Below are positions 39,207-49,088 of a stretch of 64,000 nucleotides of DNA, piece by piece. The notes under the pieces were generated by a model that did not search any database, was not told where the DNA came from, and was given only the letters and a program-made list of their open reading frames with translations. Source of the DNA: Hyalella azteca (taxonomy: Eukaryota > Arthropoda > Malacostraca > Amphipoda > Hyalellidae); NCBI RefSeq assembly GCF_000764305.2, contig NW_025936006.1, positions 72,388-136,387 of the forward strand, in the 5' to 3' direction. Position numbers and translations under genes: made by a program. How positions within the stretch are numbered: the stretch's first letter is position 1; every line of letters starts with the position of its first letter.

Positions 39207-41878
39207 GACTGTCGTTTCGAAATTTACATCAATACAGTGAGGGAAATGGCACTCAGGAGGTTCTTGTTGGTTTTCTTGATGCCCAGGGGCAAGAACCTCT
39301 TCCCCTGATATTGAAAGAGGAGTTTTCTTCTGTCTCTTCCACAGATCATTCGCATACCAGCTTACAACTACAGTTAAGGAACCAAAAAGAATGCCAAAGA
39401 ATAACCAAAACCAAGGAGAAAGAGCCATTAGGCATGTGCCGACCGATTCATCAGAGCCGGTAGGACAGTGCCACGTTCCATCACAGAAAAGCGATGCGCT
39501 GATGCACGCATGCACTTCCGGACATTCAGTCGCACATCTCTCGGCCAACCATCGCGGCGCTGCTTGAACGTACCTTATATTGATTGTATCACTGTAATGA
39601 TGCGCCGAATAATGGCTTGGTCGAGTAACCATAACGACAATAAGAGATCTTTGATTCTGGTCCAGGTAGTCTAGAGACCATGGATCACGAAATCCCCTGG
39701 AGAAAACTTGCACAGTCTCAGACGATGACGGATCTACACACACAGCACTTAGCGGACGAGGAGTGCCCGGCTGGTAGGCATGTAGTTCGGGCCCGGAACA
39801 TGCAGAAAGTGGGAAATTGTTGCTTGAAAACATCGTGTGAGTATCTTCCACTAACTGGAGTCCTCCTTGGATAACTCTCCCTGGTACAGATATCATCAGA
39901 AAGCGATCCTTCTTCGGTCTAATTAACCACGGATGTCCTCTGCAGGGACCCGACGGTGGTTTCATAGGTAGTGTGAGGTAGCCTGATTCCCCCTGAACAA
40001 TGCGTTTCTCCTCACATTCAGCAACTTCAACAAACTCATATTCAAGCTCAAAAGAAAAGTGAGAGAAATCATCAAAAACGTTCATACCGACGACCGTAAA
40101 ATTGATAGCTATGTTAGAAGTGAATGACATTAGAGCGGCTGGCAAGCTGCTGCCATGACATAAGCATGCCAGTGGCAATTCAATCTCTTTCCATGGATAT
40201 TCGGAGACCTCCAGTCGGGATCCCCGGCCTTCTAAACGATGAGGTCGTCCGCAGGCCTGCAGAGGCGACTCTCCTCCGTGACACGTCGAATTATGCGCTG
40301 TAAATGAAATGAATGTCACTCGCACTGCTTCGTTGGGCTTGCCTCGAAGTCGGTATTTACATTGCAGAGAAGTTTCTCCAAACTTGCCGTACAGTAAATT
40401 ATTTGCTGGTGACTGAATCATCCCTTTCTTACTTCGTTCACTTGTGATCAGTTTGTCGCATGGATGCTGAATATTCAAAGCCTCAGCTTTAGGTCCAGAG
40501 TAAACAAATTCATAATGCAGCCGGAATTCGAGATTGGCGACAGCTGACGGTAGAAGGTAATGGATCGTGAGGGTCGCTTTTGGACCTTGCGTGAGGTAAC
40601 TCTCGCTCTCTCCGCACGGCCGAGTTCGGTTTCTGCCTGGCCCCAGTTGCTCACGATGACACACGCGGACTCCCATATGGCCACAAGAGCTTTCTAAGGG
40701 TTCTTCGGCCCCTTCCTCGGAAAGTGTAATTCTTGTGCGACAGTGCGGTGCGTCACGAGACTTTGGTTGGTTGTATGTTGATTTTAATCGTGTGAAATGT
40801 AGCCAAATGACTTCATCAGAGCGACCAATGAATTCATAAATGCACTTGGAGTCGCTGGGCAGAGAATGAGCAACATTTTCAAAAAAGCCTTTGGCTGCCT
40901 CAAAACTTGAAATAGTGAACATGCATTTGTCCTCAGCGTACAAGTACGAGTTTTTTGGAACGAAAGCTACTCCCACATCGAGTTCAAAGCCGGGGTGGGT
41001 GCCAGGTGACGGGTCGAAGTACATATTGTCGAACGCTGAAGTCTGGAAGACTAAGAGCAGCTCTGCACCACTTGAAGTGACCCGTGGAACGATGCCTCCT
41101 CCGCAAAATCGCAGTAATAGACGTCGCTTTTCGCCTGAAATTTCGTAGATGTTGAGCGTGTCTCCAACAACATCGCACTCTGAGTCTAGCCTCAACTGAA
41201 GTGTTTTGTCGCACTCTGCAGCGTCTGTATGGCGGATATGCACGTGCCCGTTATTAGGTTGGCCCACGCTGACGAGGGCGTGGCGACCGTAGGGCACTGT
41301 GGCCTGTCTAATGATGTACTGACACGTGATGTTTCGTGGGTACATGCCGGGATAATTAGGTGATTGGATGCGACATTTTCTCCTATCACAAGAATCGAAT
41401 ATTTTGTCGCAAATTGAGTTAGGGCGCGCAAAACCCAAGTATTTTGCACTGTCCCAAGTGCCATAGCGTACGACAGCTTTAGCTTCTAACAGAAACTTGT
41501 ATAAAACACGGGTTCTGAAGTCCTTATCTACGGTCATGAGGCTGCTACTTTTCTCTGGAACATGGATCGTAACGCTAACTGTGTTTGTTTCGCTATAGTA
41601 AACGTTATGTAAATTGCTGCCACCACACCAGTATCCTTCGATATGTGGGCGCATGGCTTCGTCCACCGTTATGGATCCTCCAGGACATCCGAAGACGTGA
41701 TGGGACCTGAAGGTGCCGAGAGTCACGTCCCTGAACACCAGCTGTACGAGTTCTCCGTAAATGTCACCAGCTGCCACAAATGTCAGATGACAGGTAAAGG
41801 GCAGCTTGGCAGAAGCTGACAAGCGCAGGTCTAGCTCATAGCTCTTGCCAACCTCTCCGTAGTATGTCACGTTGCAAG
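39204..41878 (-). CDS. Main coding exon of CUB/LDLa transmembrane receptor, ending at UGA
   Basis: One long exon with 890 codons plus two bases completing the codon split with the upstream exon (C+CT = Pro, then Cys-Asn-Val). Domain order: CUB-like 1, CUB 2 with the classic IQSPNYPGMYPRNITC start, CUB-like 3, 4 and 5, a six-cysteine LDLa, a transmembrane helix (WFWLFFGILFGSLTVVVSWY), a basic stop-transfer (KRQKK) and a ~49-residue cytoplasmic tail ending ETTV. With the upstream exon the product is 1182 residues (or 966 from the internal ATG). The architecture is that of Neto / LEV-10-type auxiliary proteins, which bind and cluster ionotropic receptors at synapses. That function is inferred from architecture, not from a sequence match I could run. 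The exon begins after TTTTCCTTGCAG. The terminal TGA at 39204-39206 is followed by an open frame, described separately. Confidence 0.9.
39207..39218 (-). other. C-terminal class I PDZ ligand (ETTV)
   Basis: The last four residues before UGA are E-T-T-V, which fits S/T-x-V-COOH. Known PDZ scaffolds such as PSD-95/Dlg bind such ends only when they are the free carboxyl terminus, so readthrough would abolish it. Confidence 0.75.
39357..39428 (-). other. Transmembrane helix
   Basis: About 24 hydrophobic residues (ALSPWFWLFFGILFGSLTVV and onward) followed by NDLWKRQKK, a positively charged stop-transfer. This places the CUB and LDLa modules outside and the C-terminus in the cytoplasm. Confidence 0.92.
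39432..39536 (-). other. LDLa module 2 (juxtamembrane)
   Basis: Six cysteines in a ~35-residue span (C-ATE-C-PEVHA-C-ISASLF-C-DGTWH-C-PTGSDESVGT-C) with the DGxxHCxxGSDE calcium-cage signature of LDL-receptor class A repeats, immediately before the membrane helix. This placement is the same as in Neto proteins. Confidence 0.9.
39561..40016 (-). other. CUB-like domain 5 (divergent)
   Basis: Begins CEEKRIVQGESGYLTLP, followed by GPCRGHPWLIRPKKDRFLMISV and the strand TINIRYVQA before the LDLa module. Cysteine spacing departs from the family, so the call rests mainly on position and strand pattern. Confidence 0.5.
40029..40460 (-). other. CUB-like domain 4
   Basis: Begins CDKLITSERSKKGMIQSPAN, which matches the IxSP start of CUB domains, continues SLQCKYRLRG, and ends FSFELEYEFVEVAE. 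NST and NFT sequons suggest glycosylation of an extracellular domain. Confidence 0.7.
40503..40925 (-). other. CUB-like domain 3
   Basis: Begins CMFTISSFEAAKGFF, then SKCIYEFIG as the second-cysteine strand, a cysteine-bearing insertion, and the terminal strand NLEFRLHYEFVYSG, typical of the last CUB beta strand. There is one NRT sequon (Asn-X-Thr). Confidence 0.6.
40959..41411 (-). other. CUB domain 2
   Basis: The most canonical CUB of the protein. CRIQSPNYPGMYPRNITCQY gives the first cysteine pair and SPNYP signature; GDTLNIYE and LLLRFCGGG supply the D-x-L-x-I-Y and R-F-C-G-G motifs; it ends GFELDVGVAF. A longer insertion precedes the GDTLNIYE strand. Confidence 0.85.
41466..41878 (-). 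other. CUB-like domain 1
   Basis: The exon starts with PCNVTYYGEVGKSYELDL. It contains paired cysteines (TCHLTF and GCPGG, then WCGG) and a C-terminal strand (VLYKFLLEAKAVVRYG). The spacing is CUB-like but divergent. Confidence 0.5.
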
Positions 41879-42215
41879 CTGCAAGGAAAAAATGCAGGCA
41901 TTACAATACTAAGTGAAGGTTACGTTAGGTTATATTAGGTTAAGATTATGCCCATTGCTGCAAGCTGCATAGACAAAAGTAGGCTTTACTTAGTGGAGCT
42001 AAGGCTAGAATAGGCTAGGTTAAGTTGAGATTATGACCATTGCTGCAAGCCGTATAGACAACTGTAGGCTTTACTTAATGAATCCTGGGTTAGGTTAGGC
42101 TAGGTCAAGTTAAGATTATGATCATTGTTGCAAGCTGCATAGACATAGGTAAGCTTTATCTGGTAGAGGCTAAGTTAGGTTAGGTCAGGATGAATTAAGA
42201 TTATATCAATCATGA
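41870..42215 (-). repeat. 85-bp tandem array seeded from the intron acceptor/exon edge
   Basis: TGCAAGCTGC recurs at about 41873, 41959, 42044 (variant) and 42129, with spacing of 85-86 bp. On the transcript strand each unit reads like a 3' splice site (TTTTGTCTATGCAG then CTTGCAGC), matching the true acceptor. Units also contain TTAGG-like stretches. Confidence 0.85.
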
Positions 42216-43437
42216 TCTAAAAATTTTTCTGTCAACAGAGGTTTTTTCGAAGAAATATAATTAATGTTTACCGCAAATATGTCAATTTTCTGGGTTGCCA
42301 TCATATGATCTGAAGTTCAAGAGACAAGAGAGACAAATAAAAATATTTTCACCGACTGAAAACCTTTGAGGATTTTATTACAATAATATTACTTGTTTGT
42401 GAAATATATTATTTATTCGATTTCGAATTAACGTAGCAATGCTCGAACTTTTCTTGCTTAGAAAACAGTTAATTCAGATATGGACTAGAAATTCGTCACA
42501 CACGAGAGAAAAATGAGGAAAATGAAGCCATTTTAACTAACATGGACAACATTCTGATCAGCTGACGACTCTAAGACAGTGTTTCTAAAATTTTTGTGAT
42601 TGAATACGCTTGGAGGTCATGTACCACTGATACGTCATCAGCGCACCACCAGGTTTCTGCTGAGTACCACTAATACTTACAACAATAATACTAATACCCT
42701 GCTGTGACTGTTAATACACTGTTCGAAAAAAAGGCGGGAAAACATTGACAACTGCGTTTTAATGGCCGGCCGGCCCGTGAAAGTCGGTCATGATGGTTCC
42801 AGTTTCATACGTTACCTTCTAAATGTACAGCAACATTGTTTTTTTTCCAGTTTGGAAACCGCTGGTCTGTGAGATTGGGACTTTTTGGTGACTCACGCCA
42901 GTTGAGAAACTGCTGGTCTGTGAGACTGAGACTTTGTGGTGACTCACGCCAGTTGAGAAACTGCTGGCCTGTGAGACTGAGACTAACGCCTGTTTAGAAA
43001 CTGCTAGTCTGTGAGACTGAGACTTTGTGTTGACTCACGCCTGTTTAGAAACTGCTGGTCTGTGAGACTGAGACTTTGTGGTGACTCACGCCAGTTGAGA
43101 AACTGCTGGACTGTGAGACTGAGACTTTGTGGTGACTCACGCCTGTTTAGAAACTGCTGGTCTGTGAGATTGAGACTTTGTGTTGACTCACGCCTGTTTA
43201 GAAACTGCTGGTCTTTGAGACTGAGACTTTGTGGTGACTCACGCCAGTTGAGAAACTGCTGGTCTGTGAGACTGAGACTTTGGGTTGACTCACGCCTGTT
43301 TAGAAACTGCTGGTCTGTGAGACTGAGACTTTGTGTTGACTCACGCCTGTTTAGAAACTGCTGGACTGTGAGACTGAGACTTTGTGGTGACTCACGCCAG
43401 TTTAGAAACCGCAGGTTTAGAAAGTAAAGTTACTCAC
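41879..43437 (-). other. Intron joining the two receptor exons (1559 bp)
   Basis: The donor reads CACGTGAGTAA with exon end at 43438, and the acceptor reads TTTTCCTTGCAG with exon start at 41878. Both are strong, and the phase (1 nt + 2 nt) restores one reading frame that links LDLa 1 to CUB 1. The intron is bordered on both sides by tandem arrays (separate entries). Between about 42200 and 42850 is AT-rich DNA without recognised features. Confidence 0.88.
42870..43420 (+). repeat. 51-bp minisatellite at the donor end of the receptor intron
   Basis: About ten units of GAGACTGAGACTTTGTGGTG plus 31 further bases. Because 51 is a multiple of 3 the plus strand stays open, but the peptide (RLRLCGDSRLFRNCWSV type) is a by-product. 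On the transcript strand each unit contains GGCGTGAGTCA, a near copy of the real donor CACGTGAGTAA. Confidence 0.92.
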
Positions 43438-44311
43438 GTGTGCAGCCGGGACGCTCGTCTGACTGATCACCACAATCGTCTTCGCCGTTGCAAACCTTGT
43501 CCCGCGGGACGCACTGCAGATTATCGCAAGTGTGCTCGCTCACGGGGCAGGGACTTGCACTGCCCACTCCTCCGCCACTCCTGTGACTCGTCAGGGGACT
43601 GTCAGGCCCCTCGGTGGCAGCCTCATCCAGTCCCCATATCAAGAAAATTAGCATGAGGCTCATGAATGCATTGAAGAAACCCGTCCTGGCACGAGCAGAC
43701 GTACGTAACCGAATGGAAGTTTTCCCGTTGAGCTGCGAGCGTGTGCGATGCGCAGAGTTTAGCGAAACTATCCCCGGGGAACTTTGATTAGAAGCTCTTA
43801 ATCTAAATAATACACTATCTTCCTGTATATTACACCCCCATATTCGTGCAAACATTTGCCTTGTATTCATTGTATTAAATGACCAGCTTCTCGTTCTGTA
43901 CGTATGCATCCGCTGTGCTTCTGCCTGCTCGTCGCTCCGTCTTCTCGTCTCGTCGCAAAGTTTGGTTCGCTCGACGAATTCTTGTGTAAAGTTCGTGCCG
44001 CATGCCGACCTCGACACGACAGTCTTGCTGTCGCTGCTGCATTGTAGCCTGAACGCTGCCCTGACAAGGTGTCGGCATGTCGGGTGATTGGTTGGTAAAG
44101 ACGAACTGGTCGTCACGGTTTGGTCTTCTATCAGTGTACATCGAGTTACTTTTGCAGGGAAACCGCAAGTTGAAGTTTTAAATACGTTGGTGAAGTCGTG
44201 CTGCTTTGGATGAGAAAATTTTCTTCCTGAATTCTGAACCGATTGGGATGAATCTTCGCCTGAGCATGACTGCGGGGCTGTGGATGTGCTTCTTGGCTGC
44301 TTCTGTACCAT
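43438..44311 (-). CDS. First visible coding exon of CUB/LDLa receptor (N-terminus, signal/anchor segment, LDLa 1)
   Basis: This exon encodes the N-terminal part of the receptor. From ATG at 44311 (G at -3 and +4, a strong start context, with an in-frame TGA 6 nt upstream) there are 291 complete codons plus one base. The first ~215 residues are polar and unlike any domain I know. A hydrophobic run (FFNAFMSLMLIFLIWGL) then follows a basic stretch, and a six-cysteine LDLa module (about 43442-43549, ending DDCGDQSDERPGC) closes the exon. The hydrophobic run could be a signal peptide if translation starts at the internal ATG at 43663, whose context is weaker (T at -3). If the first ATG is used, it could be a type II signal anchor. 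The long stop-free leader argues that the upstream part is translated. The exon ends ACA-C at GTGAGT (phase 1), which fits the next exon exactly. The acceptor at 44328 shows that further 5' exons exist. Confidence 0.75.
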
Positions 44312-44327
44312 CACTCAGCCGTACACT

Positions 44328-44343
44328 CTGGAAACAGAGAAAA
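44328..44343 (-). other. Splice acceptor of the first visible exon
   Basis: The transcript strand reads TTTCTCTGTTTCCAG followed by AGTGTACGGC. The pyrimidine-rich tract and CAG make this a convincing 3' splice site, implying an untranslated or short coding exon further upstream, possibly beyond the adapter junction near 45.5 kb. Confidence 0.65.
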
Positions 44344-44344
44344 A

Positions 44345-45367
44345 TACAGTCAATAGAATAATTATTATACACAAATGAATAATTAGTATATAAAATAGAA
44401 TAGGTAATAGAAATTGTCTAAAGAATATTCTAGAAAAATCGTAAAATAATATTGCAAGAACTTTTTCTTAGCTGGTGATCAGTTATTGCGAGATTCAACA
44501 AACTTGAATCTTCGGAGCCTTTCCCGTAGATTTATCTTTCTGAAATGTTATAAATTTATATATGTTGTCATGCGCTCATACAGCGTCTCATGTTAACTAC
44601 CTTAGCATTTGTTTACAGTTTTTTCCTTATTTTAGGTTTACGCAAATATTTTCAAATTATGTTTATTTGAACTGCATGTTTGGTCTCTTGTGTCAACTCC
44701 TTCATTTATTAATGAATGTAGGTGTCGAACCCCGTTGCATTTCTGTATTTCTACGGCTTCAGAACATCAATCAACAACTCATCTTTTACTTTCTTTACAC
44801 CAGAAGCCGGCTTTTTACGAGTATTTAAAGCGTGTTAAAAAGATTCAGCGGTGCAGGTAAATCTGAAAGGGAATTTCTTCACTGTAGCAATGTTATGATG
44901 AAACGCGTGAAATAGAATGACCATTTGAGTCTGCGTTCGTTTCCGAAAGGCAGTTTTTTTAAGAATAATAATAAATTAATTATGCAAGAAATACTTTTTG
45001 ATAGTATTGAGTCATTTATTATAAAAAGTATAGTTTGATTTCATTTTATGGTGAATATACTTTTTGATATTTTAGCGAATGACGATGAACTTCTGGGTTC
45101 CAATAACCTCAACGCTCCGAGACAATTAATTTGTACTCATTAAAAAAGTATGTAATTGATTGTACAAAATTTTGTAGTTAATTAGTACATATTTATGTAA
45201 TTATGTACTCATAACAAAACAAATCAGTGCAAGAATTGTAAACTAATAAGGCAGCACAGGCGTTAGTTTGTCACAGCAGCTCATGTGTACACGGGCAGCA
45301 GGGAGGCCGGGGCGTCGCACCGCGTGTCTCGGCCGCTGGTCTCATGAAGACAAATTAGAGAGCTTAA
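44345..45367. other. Upstream flank of the receptor exons
   Basis: Intron, if the acceptor at 44328 is real. AT-rich, no exon found. Confidence 0.5.
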
Positions 45368-45477
45368 TGTCACCCTAGAGTGATGGAGGGCTGGCACCCG
45401 CACACCTGCATCACTCCAGTGATGGAGGGCTGGCACCCGCACACCTGCATCACTCCAGTGATGGAGGGCTGGCTGCC
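45368..45477 (+). repeat. 39-bp repeat cut off by the adapter
   Basis: GTGATGGAGGGCTGGCACCC plus 19 further bases, two full copies and a partial third that ends at the adapter. Confidence 0.9.
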
Positions 45478-45515
45478 CTGTCTCTTATACACATCTAGAT
45501 GTGTATAAGAGACAG
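45478..45515. other. Nextera mate-pair junction adapter (assembly artefact)
   Basis: CTGTCTCTTATACACATCT is followed immediately by its reverse complement AGATGTGTATAAGAGACAG. This is the Tn5 mosaic end in both orientations, exactly as in the Nextera mate-pair circularisation junction. It separates two different minisatellites, so they may not be neighbours in the genome. Confidence 0.97.
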
Positions 45516-45855
45516 AGTCTCAACAATCGCACTAGTCTCAACAATCGCACTACTCTCAACAATCGCGCTAATCCCAACAATCGCACTAGTCTCAACAATT
45601 GCACTAGTCTCAACAATCGCACTAATCTCAACAATCGCACTAGTCTCAACAATCGCACTAGTCTCAACAATCGCACTAGTCTCAACAATGGCACTAGTCT
45701 CAACAATGGCACTAGTCTCAACCGTCGCACTAATCTCAACAATTGCACTAGTCTCAACAATCGCACTAGTCTCAACAATCGCGCTAGTCTCAACAATCGC
45801 ACTAATCTCAACAATGGCGCTAGTCTCAACAATCGCACTAGTCTTAACAGAATTT
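45516..45855 (+). repeat. 18-bp minisatellite (AGTCTCAACAATCGCACT)
   Basis: About 19 units starting at the adapter edge. Both strands are open because the unit is six codons. Confidence 0.95.
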
Positions 45856-48600
45856 ACAGCTTTCATTGAATTAATGACCACCTTAAAAGTTACGTGAATC
45901 TCGCCCCCGTATTGAGGGCCGGCCGCCGAAGTTTGGAGCCTAAAACTGGTCTTTGGAGTATAGCCGTGGCTTAGAGCGAAAAAGTAACAAAAATGCTGAA
46001 ATGGTTGATTCAGATTATTTAATTTTAATCCATGTAATTGAGAGGCTTGAAAATTAAAGAATTTCCGATGTATTTGAATCGGAATCAGTTTCAGGTATCG
46101 GGTCGCCGTTTCCTAGGCTGGGACGGCAGGGTCTCCTGCTGCTCGGAAGTGAGCACTTGAGCCGGGGAGAGGGAGGGACTCGCTTCCGTTCCTAGATGGA
46201 TCTGCAGGAGTGAATCCTATTGGCAAGCCGATACACATTGCGTCGTCCGATAGCCTTTCTATTTAAGAGAAAAACTTCCTTGGCCAAGTCGCATTGAACG
46301 TAGACTCATTTTTCCAATTGAATGGGGCTATGGTGATCTGGAACCCTCATTATTCTGCGTCTGAGATTTCGTTTCACGAAAACAACAACATTCGATTGCT
46401 TGAAGTTTTTTTAAATTGAATGGTTAGTTTTTATTTTGGAGCTCATTTTTTTTTCATGAGTTCCTGGTAATTTGCGAATAAACATCTTTTTAAATCTGTC
46501 TGCATTCATAAACGTTTCTTTATATTGCAAGACGGATTATTATTACCTGTCTCGGAAACTTTGGTTTGCCATCGGCTCCCGAAATCTGGCTCACCGGACT
46601 CCCAGCTGTGTCCACGTATTATTCATAATTCGTCCATTTGCTACAAAATTGTTCATCATTTCCATAGTGCGGCCGTTCATCACCCACAGTCGAGCATTTG
46701 TGTTCATGAGAACACGAGTCTGGCGTCATGTAAGATCACTCATCTGTATTCATGGACGCGCGCTTTACGAGACTCGCGTCTCTACCCTCGCTCGCTCATC
46801 CCAGTGATCGAGGCGCTCGTATCTCTGATACGGCCACCACTTAGCTATAACAAGGCTTATCATAAGAAAAATCTGTACCTTCATCTCTATTAAAAGGGCA
46901 TTTAATTAGCGTTGTTAAAATTATAATATTAAAAAGAACCTAGTTCATGTAGAGCGCCAGTAAAATAATATTTCTAGTGTTTTTTTTTGCAGAAATATCT
47001 GCTATGTACAGAATTGTCAAATGTATAGTCGGGGTTTATTCAAGATCAATAGATCCAATTTATTTTCATCATTATAACTCTTCAATTTAACGACCTCGTT
47101 ATAGGTTTCAGTAATAGTATTTAGACCTGATTTCTGAAGCAGAAATGTCAACCTCCATAACATGTGGCTGTTTAATTTCATTTTTAACGGCGCAGATCCC
47201 AAAGCTCATTCCAGCAACCTGATAACATAAACAGAACGGAAGTTGGCAGAATATGAATGCAGTCTTTATGGAGGGCGTAAAGGTTTTACGAGGGTGTTTC
47301 AGTGTAGGTACCGAGGGCACTAGTCCTGAGGGGACGCCGAGGTGAACGTACGTAACATTTTCTCCTTCATGGCCGCAGTTCTTTCAAATTTGTCTCGCTT
47401 CATAACTGGAAAAGTTCTACCGCAGAGTACCGTGAGGTATCATGGTACAGTTAATATGTGCCTGCGCCAAACTCGATTTTGTGGAATTTTTAATTAAGGA
47501 ATTGGACAAATATCATGGCTACGTTTTCTGTTAATCATTATTGAGCTAATTGTGGCATCGTTGGTATTTAAAATTATTGAGTATTAGTAAGGGATTATAC
47601 AGTATGCAGGGAGGTGACAGATATAATGTTTCATTTTTAACTATCGAGCTTGACTAGAATTTAGTCAACACAATAACCTTTTTTCGAACACTTTTCCATG
47701 AAAGTCTTGATGATAAGTGCGTCGAGAAAGACGAATATCACTCTCACATTAAAATTGTTCATAGATTTCACTTTAAAGTTTAAAAATTTCAAATCTTGCG
47801 AATCCCAAGGAACGATTGCTAATAACCCTGCAATGAGTCAATAACCACCTCGTTCAACTCATTTTATATTAATAAAATAACTAATTCTTTAAATAATTGT
47901 TAATATTTTTAAATTGGTATCGTCGTTATTCATGGTCCGGGTCCGCCGGTGGGGGTGGAGTGACGGGGGTGGGGGGTGCCTCATTAAAAGAAGGGAGCGC
48001 CGCCCCCCGGAGTTACATCATCAGCGACAGAAAACTTGTGGAAGTATCGCGTGAGGAATGGTAGGCTGGCCCAACTTTTGTTGTCCGTGCCATAAACACT
48101 TCCTATATTAGGAAGTTTTGAATTTGCCCGCTATTATGTAGACTTCATATTATCTAATTTTTGTTTGAGGCTGGCAAAGTTATTGCAGCCAAGTATGAGG
48201 AGTTTTTTTAATCATGGCTCTTTGAAATTTGACGAGAGTTCATGTCGCTTAAGAATTCACTGAAGATGAGTTATAATTTTTAAGCTGTTTTAAAATACTT
48301 CAGAATATCTTAACAAAGGCATTAAGTATGACAGGATAAAGTTATGCGTATAAAGAGAGCGAAGAAATTTATATTTTTATATTAGCTCTAAATTCTCAGT
48401 ACCGAGCATATTGTTTTCTAGAGAAGAATTTTTAAATTTAGATTCAACAACATCACACATTTTTCATCTAATCACATTTGAAATTTCATTCCAAACTAAC
48501 ATGCAACTCAAATTTCTTCATCAAAATTGCTGACGATAGCGATTTAGATGACGGTAATTAGTCTTCAGAATTAATACCGAGGTGTATAACTGTTTAAAAA
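45856..48600. other. Intergenic, nothing recognised
   Basis: The frame at 46525-46893 has no domain. Linkage to the receptor gene is uncertain because of the adapter. Confidence 0.55.
47930..48025 (+). other. G-rich then C-rich island
   Basis: GGTCCGGGTCCGCCGGTGGG followed by several GGGGG runs and CGCCGCCCCCCGGAG; potential quadruplex. No gene is attached. Confidence 0.5.
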
Positions 48601-48602
48601 AT

Positions 48603-48683
48603 ATAACTCAGTACTCACTGCAGTGAGTGACAGAGAGCGCATTTTCTTGTCGACGAAAACTTGAGGTCACGGACAGACGGACG

Positions 48684-48715
<32 letters not shown>

Positions 48716-48756
48716 GACATGGCGAGCACAATAGTGCATTTAGAAAATGCGCTAAA
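48603..48756 (+). mobile_element. Small inverted-repeat element, copy 2
   Basis: A leader ACTCAGTACTCACTGCAGTG and GAGTGACAG is followed by AGCGCATTTTCT (48636-48647), a GACGGACAGACA microsatellite core and the inverted end AGAAAATGCGCT (48742-48753). Two more copies in the window show it is a dispersed family of MITE type. Confidence 0.75.
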
Positions 48757-49088
48757 AATAACAATTAATATTCAGTATAACAGAATGTATATCTGATTAC
48801 TCCCTGTGCATGGTTTATCCTACCACGTCAATAACGTCGAAACAACAACCGTTCAATCAACGTAACTTCAACGTGACAACGTTTAATAAACGTTGATCCA
48901 ATGTCATATACCTGGCGGTAAGGTTCAGGGGAGCCTGCATAATGTGAGGGGCAGGCTGCCCTCTGTATACGCTACCTGTTGCCGCCTGTTCTGTTCAGCA
49001 GGACTTTAAGGCGCCGTTATGGCCTTACAGAGATGGCTGTAATAACCAGCCAGGCACTGCCTACCTTACAGTTACTAGCCCAAAAAAA

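Noticed and set aside
39160..39235. A short intron (GT at 39235 to AG at 39160) that would splice out the TGA
   Set aside because: It is 76 nt, not a multiple of 3, with a weak donor and no pyrimidine tract. A 41-nt and a 23-nt GT-AG option also break the frame. A longer or unusual intron is still possible.
39161..41148. Plus-strand frames across the receptor exon
   Set aside because: Antisense of the 890-codon CUB/LDLa exon.
41921..42200. Interstitial telomere (TTAGG)n
   Set aside because: Only short TTAGGTTA runs inside the 85-bp units; not a telomeric block.
43011..43427. 138-codon frame RLRLCGDSR...
   Set aside because: Created by the 51-bp intron minisatellite on the strand opposite to the gene.
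45485..45897. Four overlapping 117-132-codon frames
   Set aside because: Artefact of the 18-bp array, and some even start inside the Nextera adapter.
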